Assembly: GCA_019510535.1 (NCBI GenBank)
Contig: JAEKKE010000080.1
Location: 1 to 19,799, forward strand
Source of the DNA: Acidobacteriota bacterium
GTDB taxonomy: Bacteria; Acidobacteriota; Terriglobia; Terriglobales; Acidobacteriaceae
Length of the DNA: 19,799 nucleotides
Direction: 5' to 3'
How positions within the stretch are numbered: the first letter of the stretch is position 1; each line of letters begins with the position of its first letter. A program made the translations under genes and the position numbers. The notes below the pieces were generated by a model, which was not told the DNA's origin, did not search any database, and saw only the letters and a list, made by a program, of their open reading frames with translations. This document shows, piece after piece, positions 6,620-14,840 of this stretch.

Positions 6620-8224
6620 ATGACGACTCTACAGAAGCCCGAGCACGAATCGACGCCGGCGCGGCCCGCGCCCGGACAGCATGATGCACCGCCTGCGCAC
6701 GAGGGGCCCAAAAAGGGCAGCGTCCTCCGCAAGATCATCATCGTCCTGGTGATTGCCGCCTTCGTAGGTTTCTGTGTCTGGAAGATCGTGGATAACCGCA
6801 AGAATGCGACGGCGCAGGGTGCAGGCCCCGGTGGACCGGGTGGCGCTCGTGGAGGCTTCGGTGGACCTGTTGCGGTGGCGGCTGCTCGGGTACAGCAGCG
6901 CACCATGCCGATCTATTACACAGCTCTCGGAACGGTTACGGCCTATAACACCGTGACTATCCGTTCGCGTGTCGACGGGCAGTTGCTTCGGGTGAATGTA
7001 ACGGAAGGCCAGCAGGTCAAGCAGGGCCAGCCGCTGATGCTGATCGACCCCGCTCCGTATGAGGCTGCGCTGGCTGTGGCCGAGGGTAACCTGGCGCGTG
7101 ACCAGGCGACGGCGACAAATGCTCGCCAGCAGGCGACGCGGTATGACCAGTTGTTTGCCGCCGGTGTTGTCAGCCGTGAGCAGGCCCAGGCGCAGGAGGC
7201 TGCCGCCGGACAGGCCGATGGAGCCGTCAAGGCTGATCAGGCCCAGATTCAGACTGCGAAGGTCAACCTGAGCTACACCCGGATCAACTCGCCGATCAAT
7301 GGCGTTGTGGGACTGCGCCAGGTGGATCCGGGCAATATCGTCTCGGCTGCATCCACTACCGGACTGATTGTCATTACCCAGATGCACCCGATCAGCGTGA
7401 TCTTCACACTGCCCGAAGATCAGTTGCCTGAGGTGCTCAAGCGCACACGCTCCGGCCAGAAGCTGCAGGTCGAGGCCTACGACCGTTCCAACACGACCCT
7501 GCTATCCAAGGGCGCGCTGCTGACCACAGACAACCAGATCGACACCACCACCGGAACGGCCAAGCTTAAGGCTGTCTTCGATAACAATGACAACGCCCTG
7601 TTCCCGAACCAGTTCGTGAATATCCGCCTGGTGCTTGAGAACCGCCCGAATGCGATCGTCATTCCGACGGCGGCGGTACAGAGCGGAACGCAGGGCACCT
7701 TTGTGTATGCCGTCAAGAAGGGCGATCCGCCGGCGAGTGCTGACACACCGGCCGGGCCAGGCGGCGCCGGCCAGACTGGAGGCCAGCGCCAGGGAGCCGG
7801 CGGTGGCCGTCGTAGCCAGGGCCAAGGTAGCGGACAGGGGCAGGGCGCACAGGGTCAAGGCGGACAAGGTCAGGGAGCGCAGCAGGAGCCGCACTATGTC
7901 GAGACGCGCCCGATCAAGATTGAGGCAACCGAGGGAACGCTGGATATCGTCTCCAGTGGCCTTCAGCCGGACGAGCTGGTTGTGACGGATGGTGCTGAGC
8001 GTTTGCGCAATAACGCGCGGGTCACGGTACGTCCGGCGAATCCGATGACAGGCAGCGCCATCATGGGCGACGGCCAGGGTAGCGGCGGACGTCGCGGCCA
8101 GGGCGGAGCCACCGGCGCCGGAGCTCCCGGTTCTACCGCACCGGGAGGCAATAACTCCGGGCAGGGCCGTGGTGACAGCAGCCGTCCTCGCGGCCAGCGT
8201 CCTCAGGGAGGGCAACAACCATGA
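6620..8224 (+). CDS. RND efflux membrane fusion (periplasmic adaptor) protein, MdtA-like
   Basis: Adaptor proteins link an inner-membrane RND pump to an outer-membrane channel. This 534-residue protein has a charged, proline-rich N-terminus, one membrane anchor (residues about 38-56, KIIIVLVIAAFVGFCVW), and then a Gly-rich linker. The lipoyl half-motifs (TVTIRSRVDGQLLRVNVTEG and SYTRINSPINGVVG) flank an Ala/Gln-rich alpha hairpin (about 142-220). The beta-barrel (about 255-340) and membrane-proximal domain (about 341-472) follow. Two low-complexity stretches are unusual: a Gly/Gln-rich insert at about 368-424 inside the membrane-proximal domain, and a Gly/Ser/Gln/Arg-rich tail from about 480. 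AAAGG (6613-6617) lies just before the ATG, with short spacing. The stop overlaps the start of the next gene (ATGA at 8221-8224), pointing to translational coupling. The family is firm; the substrate is unknown. Confidence 0.93.
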   Translation: MTTLQKPEHESTPARPAPGQHDAPPAHEGPKKGSVLRKIIIVLVIAAFVGFCVWKIVDNRKNATAQGAGPGGPGGARGGFGGPVAVAAARVQQRTMPIYYTALGTVTAYNTVTIRSRVDGQLLRVNVTEGQQVKQGQPLMLIDPAPYEAALAVAEGNLARDQATATNARQQATRYDQLFAAGVVSREQAQAQEAAAGQADGAVKADQAQIQTAKVNLSYTRINSPINGVVGLRQVDPGNIVSAASTTGLIVITQMHPISVIFTLPEDQLPEVLKRTRSGQKLQVEAYDRSNTTLLSKGALLTTDNQIDTTTGTAKLKAVFDNNDNALFPNQFVNIRLVLENRPNAIVIPTAAVQSGTQGTFVYAVKKGDPPASADTPAGPGGAGQTGGQRQGAGGGRRSQGQGSGQGQGAQGQGGQGQGAQQEPHYVETRPIKIEATEGTLDIVSSGLQPDELVVTDGAERLRNNARVTVRPANPMTGSAIMGDGQGSGGRRGQGGATGAGAPGSTAPGGNNSGQGRGDSSRPRGQRPQGGQQP

Positions 8225-11200
8225 GTCCGTCAAGGCCGTTTATCCTCCGGCCAGTGGCCACCTCGCTGTTGATGGTGGCCATTCTTCTTGCCGGAGCGGT
8301 TGCCTATCTGCAGTTGCCGGTGTCGGCGCTGCCCCAGGTGGATTACCCCACCATCCAGACGCTGACCTTCTATCCGGGAGCGAGTCCGGAGGTGATGACG
8401 CAGTCCGTCACCGGGCCTCTGGAGCGCCAGTTCGGCCAGATCCCCGGGCTGACGCAGATGACCTCTATCTCCTCGGGAGGCGGATCGGTCATCACGCTGC
8501 AGTTCAATCTGAATGAGTCAATCGATATCGCTCAGCAGGATGTTCAGGCGGCCATTAATGCATCAGGTTCCTTCCTGCCGAAGGACCTTCCCAATCCTCC
8601 GATCTACTCCAAGGTCAATCCGGCGGATGCGCCGATTCTGACTCTCGCGCTCAGCTCCAGCTCGCTTCCGCTGTCGAAGGTGGAAGATCTGGCAGACACG
8701 ATCATGGCGCAGAAGATCTCGCAGCTTTCGGGCGTAGGTCTTGTCAGCATCGCCGGCGGTCAGAAGCCGGCGGTTCGTATCCAGGCCAATCCGACGGCGC
8801 TGGCCAGTTATGGTCTGTCACTGGAAGATATCCGCACGGCGCTGGCCTCGGCGAATGTGGACCAGCCTAAGGGCGGCATCTCAGGAGCGCGCCAGGCCTT
8901 TACTATCGGCGCCAACGACCAGCTCACCGCGGCGAAGGACTACAGCAACGTAATCGTTGCGTATCGCAACGGGTCCCCGGTCCGTCTGTCGGATGTCGCA
9001 AATGCAGTGGACTCGGCAGAGAACCTGTACCAGGCGGCGTGGTGGAATGAAGACCCGGCGGTCATCGTCAACATCCAGCGGCAGCCGGGTGCAAACATCA
9101 TCTCGGTCGTGGACTCGGTAAAGGCGTTGCTGCCGCGTCTGCGCGAGACACTGCCGAACACGATTCGCATCGACGTGCTTACAGACCGGACGAATACCAT
9201 CCGTGCTTCGGTCAAGGACGTGCAGTTCGAGCTGATGCTGACCATTGGGCTGGTCGTCCTGGTCATCTTCCTCTTCCTGCGGTCGTGGCGCGCCACCATC
9301 ATTCCGTCGGTGGCGGTGCCGCTGTCGATTGTGGGCACCTTCGGCGTGATGTACCTGTTGGGCTACTCGCTCAACAATCTTTCGCTGATGGCCCTGACCA
9401 TCTCTACGGGCTTCGTCGTTGACGACGCCATCGTGATGGTGGAGAACATCGATCGCTATCTGGAGATGGGCGACTCGCCGCTGGATGCGGCGTTAAAGGG
9501 CTCAGAACAGATCGGCTTCACCATCGTGTCGTTGACCATCTCGCTGATCGCCGTCCTGATCCCGCTGCTCTTTATGGGCGACATTGTCGGCCGGCTGTTC
9601 CGTGAGTTCGCGGTCACGCTGGCGGTCACGATCCTGGTTTCGGCGGTCATCTCTCTGACGCTGACGCCGATGATGGCAGCGAAACTGCTGAAGCACCTTC
9701 CGGAGTCGGAGAAGGGCTGGTTCTATCGCAAGAGTGAAGAGTTCTTCAACTACGTTATCGACAAGTATGCCGTGGGCGTGCGTTGGGTGCTTCGTCACCA
9801 GACCCTGACGCTGGTGGTGACGGTTGGCACCTTTGTCACCACCGTCCTGCTGTATATGTACATTCCAAAGGGCTTCTTCCCGGTGCAGGACACCGGTGTG
9901 ATTCTGGGTATTACGCAGGGTCAGGAAGACACCAGCTTTACCGCCATGGCCGCGAAGCAGAAGGCGCTGGCGTCGGTGGTGCTGAAGAACCCGAACGTGG
10001 AGAACGTCTCCTCTTTTATCGGAATCGATGGCACCAATATGACCATTAATTCCGGCCGTATCCAAATCACGCTGAAAGATCGCGAAGAGCGCAGCAGGAG
10101 CGCCAGCGAGATCATCCAGGACCTGGAGCCGGAGCTGGACAAGGTCGAAGGCATCAAGACCTACCTGCAGCCTTCGCAGGACCTCACGGTGGAGGATCGC
10201 ATCAGCGCGCTGCAGTATCAGTTGTCGGTCGAAGACGCGGACCCGATCGAGCTTCAGAGCTGGGTGAATCAGATCATGGACAAGATGCGCACCCTGCCTG
10301 AAGTCACGGCAGTTACCAGCGATCAGCATCCCAACGGACTTGGCGCGCACCTGGTGATCGATCGCGACACGGCATCGCGTCTTGGCATTACGCCGCAGAA
10401 TATCGATGACACGCTGGACGATGCCTTTGGCCAGCGGCAGGTCTCAACCATCTATACGCAGATCAATCAGTACCACGTGGTGCTGGAGGCGGGACCCAGG
10501 TTCCAGCGGACTCCGGACTCGCTCGACCATATTTATGTGAAGAGCTCGAATGGAACGCAGGTGCCGTTGTCGACCTTCACGCATTTCGAGCAGACGAAGA
10601 CAGCGCTCTCCATCAATCACCAGAGCCAGTTCCCATCGGCGACAATCTCCTTCAATATCCGGCCTGACAAGAGCATCGGTGATGCCGTGGATGCGATCTC
10701 GAAGTCGCTGAAGGAGATGAACATCCCTCTTAGCGTGAACACCGAGTTTCAGGGAACGGCGCGCAGCTTCCAGGCTTCGCTCGCGAATGAGCCGATCCTG
10801 ATTCTGGCCGCCCTGATCGTGGTCTATATCGTTCTGGGCGTGCTGTACGAGAGCTATATCCACCCGATCACGATTCTCTCGACGCTGCCTTCGGCGGGTG
10901 TGGGCGCCATTCTGGCATTGATCATTGTTCGTGATTCTCTGAACGTGATTGCCTTGATCGGCATCATCCTGCTGATCGGCATTGTGAAGAAGAACGCCAT
11001 CATGATGATCGACTTCGCTCTGGAGGCAGAGCGTGAGCACGGCAAAACTCCGGAGGAGTCGATCTATCAGGCATGCCTGTTGCGCTTCCGTCCCATCATG
11101 ATGACGACGATGGCGGCGCTGCTCGGCGGCGTTCCGCTGGCCATGGGTACGGGTACGGGCTCCGAATTGCGGCGGCCGCTGGGAATCACGATCATCGGCG

Positions 11201-11343
11201 GTCTGATCGTCTCGCAGGTGCTCACGCTTTACACCACGCCGGTGGTCTATCTGTTCTTTGACCGTATCGGACGCAAGTACTTCAAGACGGAGGACGCCGA
11301 TCGCAGGCTGCACGACCACGAGCATGCGGTTTCGGCGGACTGA
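8221..11343 (+). CDS. RND (HAE-1 type) multidrug efflux transporter, first of a pair (MdtB-like)
   Basis: RND pumps are proton-driven inner-membrane transporters that expel drugs and other amphiphiles through a periplasmic adaptor and an outer-membrane channel. The 1040 residues match the usual size of about 1030. The N-terminal signature SRPFILRPVATSLLMVAI is the first transmembrane helix. The two periplasmic loops are present. The proton-relay residues are in place: D401 and D402 in TM4 (STGFVVDDAIVMVEN) and K924 in TM10 (IVKKNAIMMIDFA). The start overlaps the adaptor stop by four bases. The closely related second transporter follows 12 nt downstream, so the proteins may form a heterotrimer, as MdtB and MdtC do in E. 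coli. Substrates cannot be read from the sequence. Confidence 0.95.
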   Translation: MSPSRPFILRPVATSLLMVAILLAGAVAYLQLPVSALPQVDYPTIQTLTFYPGASPEVMTQSVTGPLERQFGQIPGLTQMTSISSGGGSVITLQFNLNESIDIAQQDVQAAINASGSFLPKDLPNPPIYSKVNPADAPILTLALSSSSLPLSKVEDLADTIMAQKISQLSGVGLVSIAGGQKPAVRIQANPTALASYGLSLEDIRTALASANVDQPKGGISGARQAFTIGANDQLTAAKDYSNVIVAYRNGSPVRLSDVANAVDSAENLYQAAWWNEDPAVIVNIQRQPGANIISVVDSVKALLPRLRETLPNTIRIDVLTDRTNTIRASVKDVQFELMLTIGLVVLVIFLFLRSWRATIIPSVAVPLSIVGTFGVMYLLGYSLNNLSLMALTISTGFVVDDAIVMVENIDRYLEMGDSPLDAALKGSEQIGFTIVSLTISLIAVLIPLLFMGDIVGRLFREFAVTLAVTILVSAVISLTLTPMMAAKLLKHLPESEKGWFYRKSEEFFNYVIDKYAVGVRWVLRHQTLTLVVTVGTFVTTVLLYMYIPKGFFPVQDTGVILGITQGQEDTSFTAMAAKQKALASVVLKNPNVENVSSFIGIDGTNMTINSGRIQITLKDREERSRSASEIIQDLEPELDKVEGIKTYLQPSQDLTVEDRISALQYQLSVEDADPIELQSWVNQIMDKMRTLPEVTAVTSDQHPNGLGAHLVIDRDTASRLGITPQNIDDTLDDAFGQRQVSTIYTQINQYHVVLEAGPRFQRTPDSLDHIYVKSSNGTQVPLSTFTHFEQTKTALSINHQSQFPSATISFNIRPDKSIGDAVDAISKSLKEMNIPLSVNTEFQGTARSFQASLANEPILILAALIVVYIVLGVLYESYIHPITILSTLPSAGVGAILALIIVRDSLNVIALIGIILLIGIVKKNAIMMIDFALEAEREHGKTPEESIYQACLLRFRPIMMTTMAALLGGVPLAMGTGTGSELRRPLGITIIGGLIVSQVLTLYTTPVVYLFFDRIGRKYFKTEDADRRLHDHEHAVSAD

Positions 11344-11346
11344 GGT
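11342..11346 (+). promoter_or_regulatory. Ribosome binding site of the second RND gene, overlapping the first gene's stop
   Basis: GAGGT at 11342-11346 shares bases with the TGA stop of the first transporter (11341-11343) and lies 9 nt before the ATG at 11356. This fixes the start and suggests coupled translation of the two pumps. Confidence 0.6.
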
Positions 11347-11355
11347 ACTTCTCCT

Positions 11356-14300
11356 ATGCATATCTCAGCACCCTTTATCAAACGGCCGGTAGCCACCTTC
11401 CTGCTTTCGATCGCTGTTCTTATGGCGGGAGCAGTGGCGTATACGTTTCTGCCTGTGGCTGCTCTGCCTCAGGTCGAGTTTCCGACGATCTCGGTCAATG
11501 CCAGCATTCCCGGGTCTGACCCGGAGACGACTGCTTCGGCGATTACGACTCCACTGGAGCGTCAGTTCTCGCGCATCGCCGGTATTACGCAGATGACCTC
11601 TGTCTCCGGTACAGGAACGTCGAGCATCATTCTGCAGTTTGATCTTTCTCGCGACATCAACGGAGCTGCACGCGATGTACAGGCAGCCATCAATGCAGCC
11701 CGCGCCCAGCTTCCGGCAAATCTTCCGCAGAATCCCAGCTATCGCAAGATCAATCCGGCAGACGCGCCTATTGTGATGCTGGCGCTGACGTCGGAATCGA
11801 TGACGCCGGCGCAGCTCTATGACGTCGCCGACTCGATTCTTTCGCAGAAGATCGCCCAGGTGGAGGGCGTCGGCCAGGTCTTTGCGGGCGGCTCAGCGAA
11901 GCCCGCTGTCCGCGTTGAGGCCAATCCCCGTCAGCTTGCGGCCTACGGTATCGGTCTGGAAGCGTTGCGTACGGCGATCGGCCAGATCAATGTGCTGCAG
12001 CCAACCGGCTATCTGCAGGATGACAAGAACCGTTGGTCGGTCTCGACGTCAGACCAACTCTTCGGAGCCGCTGCGTATGCCCCGCTGATCATTGCAACCG
12101 ATCGCGGCAATGTATCGAGCGCGGCTGCATCGACCGGTCTACCATCGTCCGTGGCCGCCGTCAGTTCGACGACGAGTACAACCACCAACACGGCAAACGG
12201 CCCGGCGAACAACGCCAACCGCACGCCGATGGCAGCATCGAACCAGTCCACCAGTGCCGCTGCGAACGCGCATGGCATCGTGCGTATTCAGGATGTCGCG
12301 ACGGTCTACGACGGGATTGAGAACATCCAGACCGGCGGATTTATCGATGGCAAGCCCGCTATTCTGATGCAGGTCTTCAAGTCGCCGGGAGCAAACGTCA
12401 TTGAGACGGTGGACCGTGTTCTGGCGCTACTGCCCACGCTACGGGCGACCATTCCACCGGCGGTCACACTGGATGTGGCGCTGGACCGCACCACGACGAT
12501 CCGCGCGTCGGTCAACGATATTACTCGTACGCTGATGCTGACAATCGGTCTGGTTGTGCTGGTCGTCTTCTTCTTCCTGCGTGAGGTGCGATCGACACTG
12601 ATTCCCTCAGTATCGGTGCCGCTCTCGCTGATGGGCACCTTCGGCGTGATGTATCTGCTGGGCTATTCGCTCGACAACCTCTCATTGATGGCGCTTACGA
12701 TCTCGACCGGGTTCGTGGTGGACGATGCCATCGTGGTGATCGAGAACATCTCGCGTCACCTGGAAGAAGGTATGCAGCCATTCGAAGCTGCGATGCTGGG
12801 ATCAGAAGAGATCGGCTTTACGGTGCTCTCCATGAGCATCTCGCTGATCGCTGTATTTATCCCCATTCTGCTGATGGGCGGTATCGTTGGACGGTTGTTC
12901 CGCGAGTTTGCGGTAACGCTCTCGGTGGCCATCATGGTGTCCCTGGTGGTCTCGCTGACGACGACGCCGATGCTCTCAGCAAAGTTCCTGAAGGCGCACG
13001 ACCAGCAAAAACATGGCCGCTTCTATCTGTGGGGCGAGAAGTTCTTCAACTGGATGCTGAAGGAGTATGACCGCGGTCTGCGCTGGGTAATCCGGCACTG
13101 GATCCTTACGTTCCTGATTACGGTCGGCACTTTCATCCTGAACATCTACCTGTTCATGCTGGTACCGAAGGGCTTCTTCCCGCAGCAGGACACAGGCCGT
13201 ATCGGTGGCCAGATCCGCGGCCAGCAGGATACCTCGTTCGACTCGATGAAGCAGAAGATGATCTCGCTCTCGGCGATTGTGCAGCGCGATCCCGCGGTAG
13301 AGCATGTCATGTCGTTCGTCGGTGGCGGCGGTCCTGGTGGCGGCGCCACGAACACGGCCAATCTTTTCATGGCATTGAAGCCCTATGATCAGCGCGTCAA
13401 GAACGGTGACACCGCAGATGCAGTCATCAATCGCCTGCGTCCGCGTCTGCAAGGCACACCCGGAGCGCAGCTCTTTCTGCAGGCGCAGCAGGAGTTGAAC
13501 ATCGGTGGGCGGCAGTCGGCCGCGCAGTTCCAGTACACGGTTACGGCTGATACGGTAGCCGAACTGAAAGAGTGGGGTCCCAAGCTGCAGTTGGAGATGT
13601 CGCGTATCCCGGAGCTTCGTGACATCAATACCGATCAGCAGGACAACGGTTTGCGGTACCAACTGGTGATCGACCGCGATACGGCATCGCGTTTGGGGAT
13701 TACGCCGTTGATGATCGACTCGACCCTGTCCGATGCCTTCGGTCAGCGCCAGGTCTCCACGACGTATCGCACGCTGAACCAGTATCACGTGGTGATGGAG
13801 GTCGCACCGGAGTTCCAGACGGATGTCGATTCCCTGCGCCACATCTTCGTGAAGAGCACGAACGGAACCCAGGTCCCGCTCTCAGCCTTCTCTCATTTTG
13901 AGATGAACCGTGTTCCGCTGCAGGTGAATCACCAGTCGCAGCGTCCTGCGTCGACCATCTCCTTCAATCTGGCGCCGGGCGTGTCGCTCTCCGATGCCAC
14001 GAATGCCATTGAGCAGGCGAAGAATCGGATTGGCCTGCCATCGACGGTGGTAGGCGGCTTCCAGGGCTCAGCGCAGGCCTTCCAGTCGTCGCTCTCTTCG
14101 GAGCCGATCCTTATCCTGCTTGCCATGATTACGGTGTATATCGTGCTGGGCATGCTTTATGAGAGCTTCATCCATCCGCTGACGATTCTCTCCACGCTGC
14201 CCTCGGCAGGTGTGGGTGCGCTGCTGGCGCTGCTGATCACAAACCTGGAACTCTCGGTGATCGCCATGATCGGCATGGTGTTGCTGATCGGCATCGTGAA

Positions 14301-14658
14301 GAAGAACGCCATCATGATGATCGACTTTGCGATTGCGGCGGAACGCGAGCACGGCAAGGACTCGGAAGGCGCGATCTATGAGGCGTGCCTGCTGCGCTTC
14401 CGTCCCATCATGATGACGACCTTCGCTGCATTGCTTGGAGGCCTGCCGCTGGCCCTGGGAACGGGTACGGGTTCTGAGCTACGCAAGCCGCTGGGCGTTA
14501 CCATCGTGGGCGGCCTGCTGGTCTCACAGTGCCTGACACTGTTTACGACTCCGGCGGTGTATCTCTTCTTCGACAAGCTGCAGAAGCGTCTTGCAAAGTT
14601 CTTCCCGAAGAAAGCCGCGGCTCCGGCGCATGTGCCGCATCCAGCGCCCGGGGATTGA
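11356..14658 (+). CDS. RND (HAE-1 type) multidrug efflux transporter, second of a pair (MdtC-like), with low-complexity insert
   Basis: This 1100-residue transporter is a paralogue of the preceding one, with long shared stretches such as GTFGVMYLLGYSL, STGFVVDDAIV and GIVKKNAIMMIDFA. The proton-relay residues are D456, D457 and K983. It is about 60 residues longer than its partner. Most of the difference is a Ser/Thr/Ala/Asn-rich insert at residues about 252-305 (SSTTSTTTNTANG, NQSTSAAANAH), placed in the first periplasmic porter loop where the first pump reads directly through AYRNGSPVRLSDV. The insert does not disturb the flanking strands (YAPLIIATDRG and IVRIQDVATV). A strong terminator begins 29 nt after the stop, so the operon ends here without an outer-membrane factor gene. 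Confidence 0.95.
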   Translation: MHISAPFIKRPVATFLLSIAVLMAGAVAYTFLPVAALPQVEFPTISVNASIPGSDPETTASAITTPLERQFSRIAGITQMTSVSGTGTSSIILQFDLSRDINGAARDVQAAINAARAQLPANLPQNPSYRKINPADAPIVMLALTSESMTPAQLYDVADSILSQKIAQVEGVGQVFAGGSAKPAVRVEANPRQLAAYGIGLEALRTAIGQINVLQPTGYLQDDKNRWSVSTSDQLFGAAAYAPLIIATDRGNVSSAAASTGLPSSVAAVSSTTSTTTNTANGPANNANRTPMAASNQSTSAAANAHGIVRIQDVATVYDGIENIQTGGFIDGKPAILMQVFKSPGANVIETVDRVLALLPTLRATIPPAVTLDVALDRTTTIRASVNDITRTLMLTIGLVVLVVFFFLREVRSTLIPSVSVPLSLMGTFGVMYLLGYSLDNLSLMALTISTGFVVDDAIVVIENISRHLEEGMQPFEAAMLGSEEIGFTVLSMSISLIAVFIPILLMGGIVGRLFREFAVTLSVAIMVSLVVSLTTTPMLSAKFLKAHDQQKHGRFYLWGEKFFNWMLKEYDRGLRWVIRHWILTFLITVGTFILNIYLFMLVPKGFFPQQDTGRIGGQIRGQQDTSFDSMKQKMISLSAIVQRDPAVEHVMSFVGGGGPGGGATNTANLFMALKPYDQRVKNGDTADAVINRLRPRLQGTPGAQLFLQAQQELNIGGRQSAAQFQYTVTADTVAELKEWGPKLQLEMSRIPELRDINTDQQDNGLRYQLVIDRDTASRLGITPLMIDSTLSDAFGQRQVSTTYRTLNQYHVVMEVAPEFQTDVDSLRHIFVKSTNGTQVPLSAFSHFEMNRVPLQVNHQSQRPASTISFNLAPGVSLSDATNAIEQAKNRIGLPSTVVGGFQGSAQAFQSSLSSEPILILLAMITVYIVLGMLYESFIHPLTILSTLPSAGVGALLALLITNLELSVIAMIGMVLLIGIVKKNAIMMIDFAIAAEREHGKDSEGAIYEACLLRFRPIMMTTFAALLGGLPLALGTGTGSELRKPLGVTIVGGLLVSQCLTLFTTPAVYLFFDKLQKRLAKFFPKKAAAPAHVPHPAPGD

Positions 14659-14687
14659 ATCATTGAAGGATTGAATTATTGAATAAG
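14653..14687 (+). repeat. AT-rich intergenic repeat, copy C before the RND operon terminator
   Basis: Units ATTGAATCATTGAAGG and ATTGAATTATTGAATAAGG directly follow the RND stop codon and lead into the terminator stem. The closing ATTGAATAAGG is identical to the end of copy A (3587-3620). Confidence 0.65.
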
Positions 14688-14713
14688 GAAGGCCGGTCAT
14701 TTGACCGGCCTTC
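14688..14713 (+). terminator. Intrinsic terminator of the RND efflux operon
   Basis: GAAGGCCGGTC (14688-14698) pairs perfectly with GACCGGCCTTC (14703-14713) around an ATTT loop, followed by TTCGTGCTCTT. The loop and the AAGGCC base of the stem are the same as in the terminator at 3657-3680. Confidence 0.8.
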
Positions 14714-14778
14714 TTCGTGCTCTTGACAACGTGGATGATGGAAGCTCGGTTCATTATCTTCGCGATTACAAGCACAAA

Positions 14779-14800
14779 GGGTCAGGCGTGCACCCGACCC
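14779..14800 (-). terminator. Probable terminator of the ester hydrolase gene
   Basis: GGGTC (14779-14783) pairs with GACCC (14796-14800). After one mismatch, GG-CC pairs extend the stem, with a CGTGCA loop. On the minus strand it is followed by TTTGTGCTTG, a moderately T-rich tract, about 40 nt past the hydrolase stop. Confidence 0.45.
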
Positions 14801-14811
14801 GTGTGTCGTTC

Positions 14812-14835
14812 AACTGGCAACTGTTAACTGGCAAC
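14812..14835. repeat. Short direct repeat AACTGGCAAC, two copies
   Basis: AACTGGCAAC occurs at 14812-14821 and 14826-14835 (14-bp period). A shorter third copy (ACTGGCAA, 14851-14858) lies inside the end of the adjacent gene. No function is evident. Confidence 0.5.
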
Positions 14836-14840
14836 CTGCT

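Noticed and set aside
8221..14658. The two RND genes as a recent tandem duplication.
   Set aside because: They share motifs but differ widely in codons and residues outside conserved helices, and differ by a 54-residue insert, so they are old paralogues as in MdtB/MdtC.
14723..14760. TTGACA at 14723-14728 after the RND terminator as a promoter.
   Set aside because: No -10 at suitable spacing, and there is no plus-strand gene downstream to serve.
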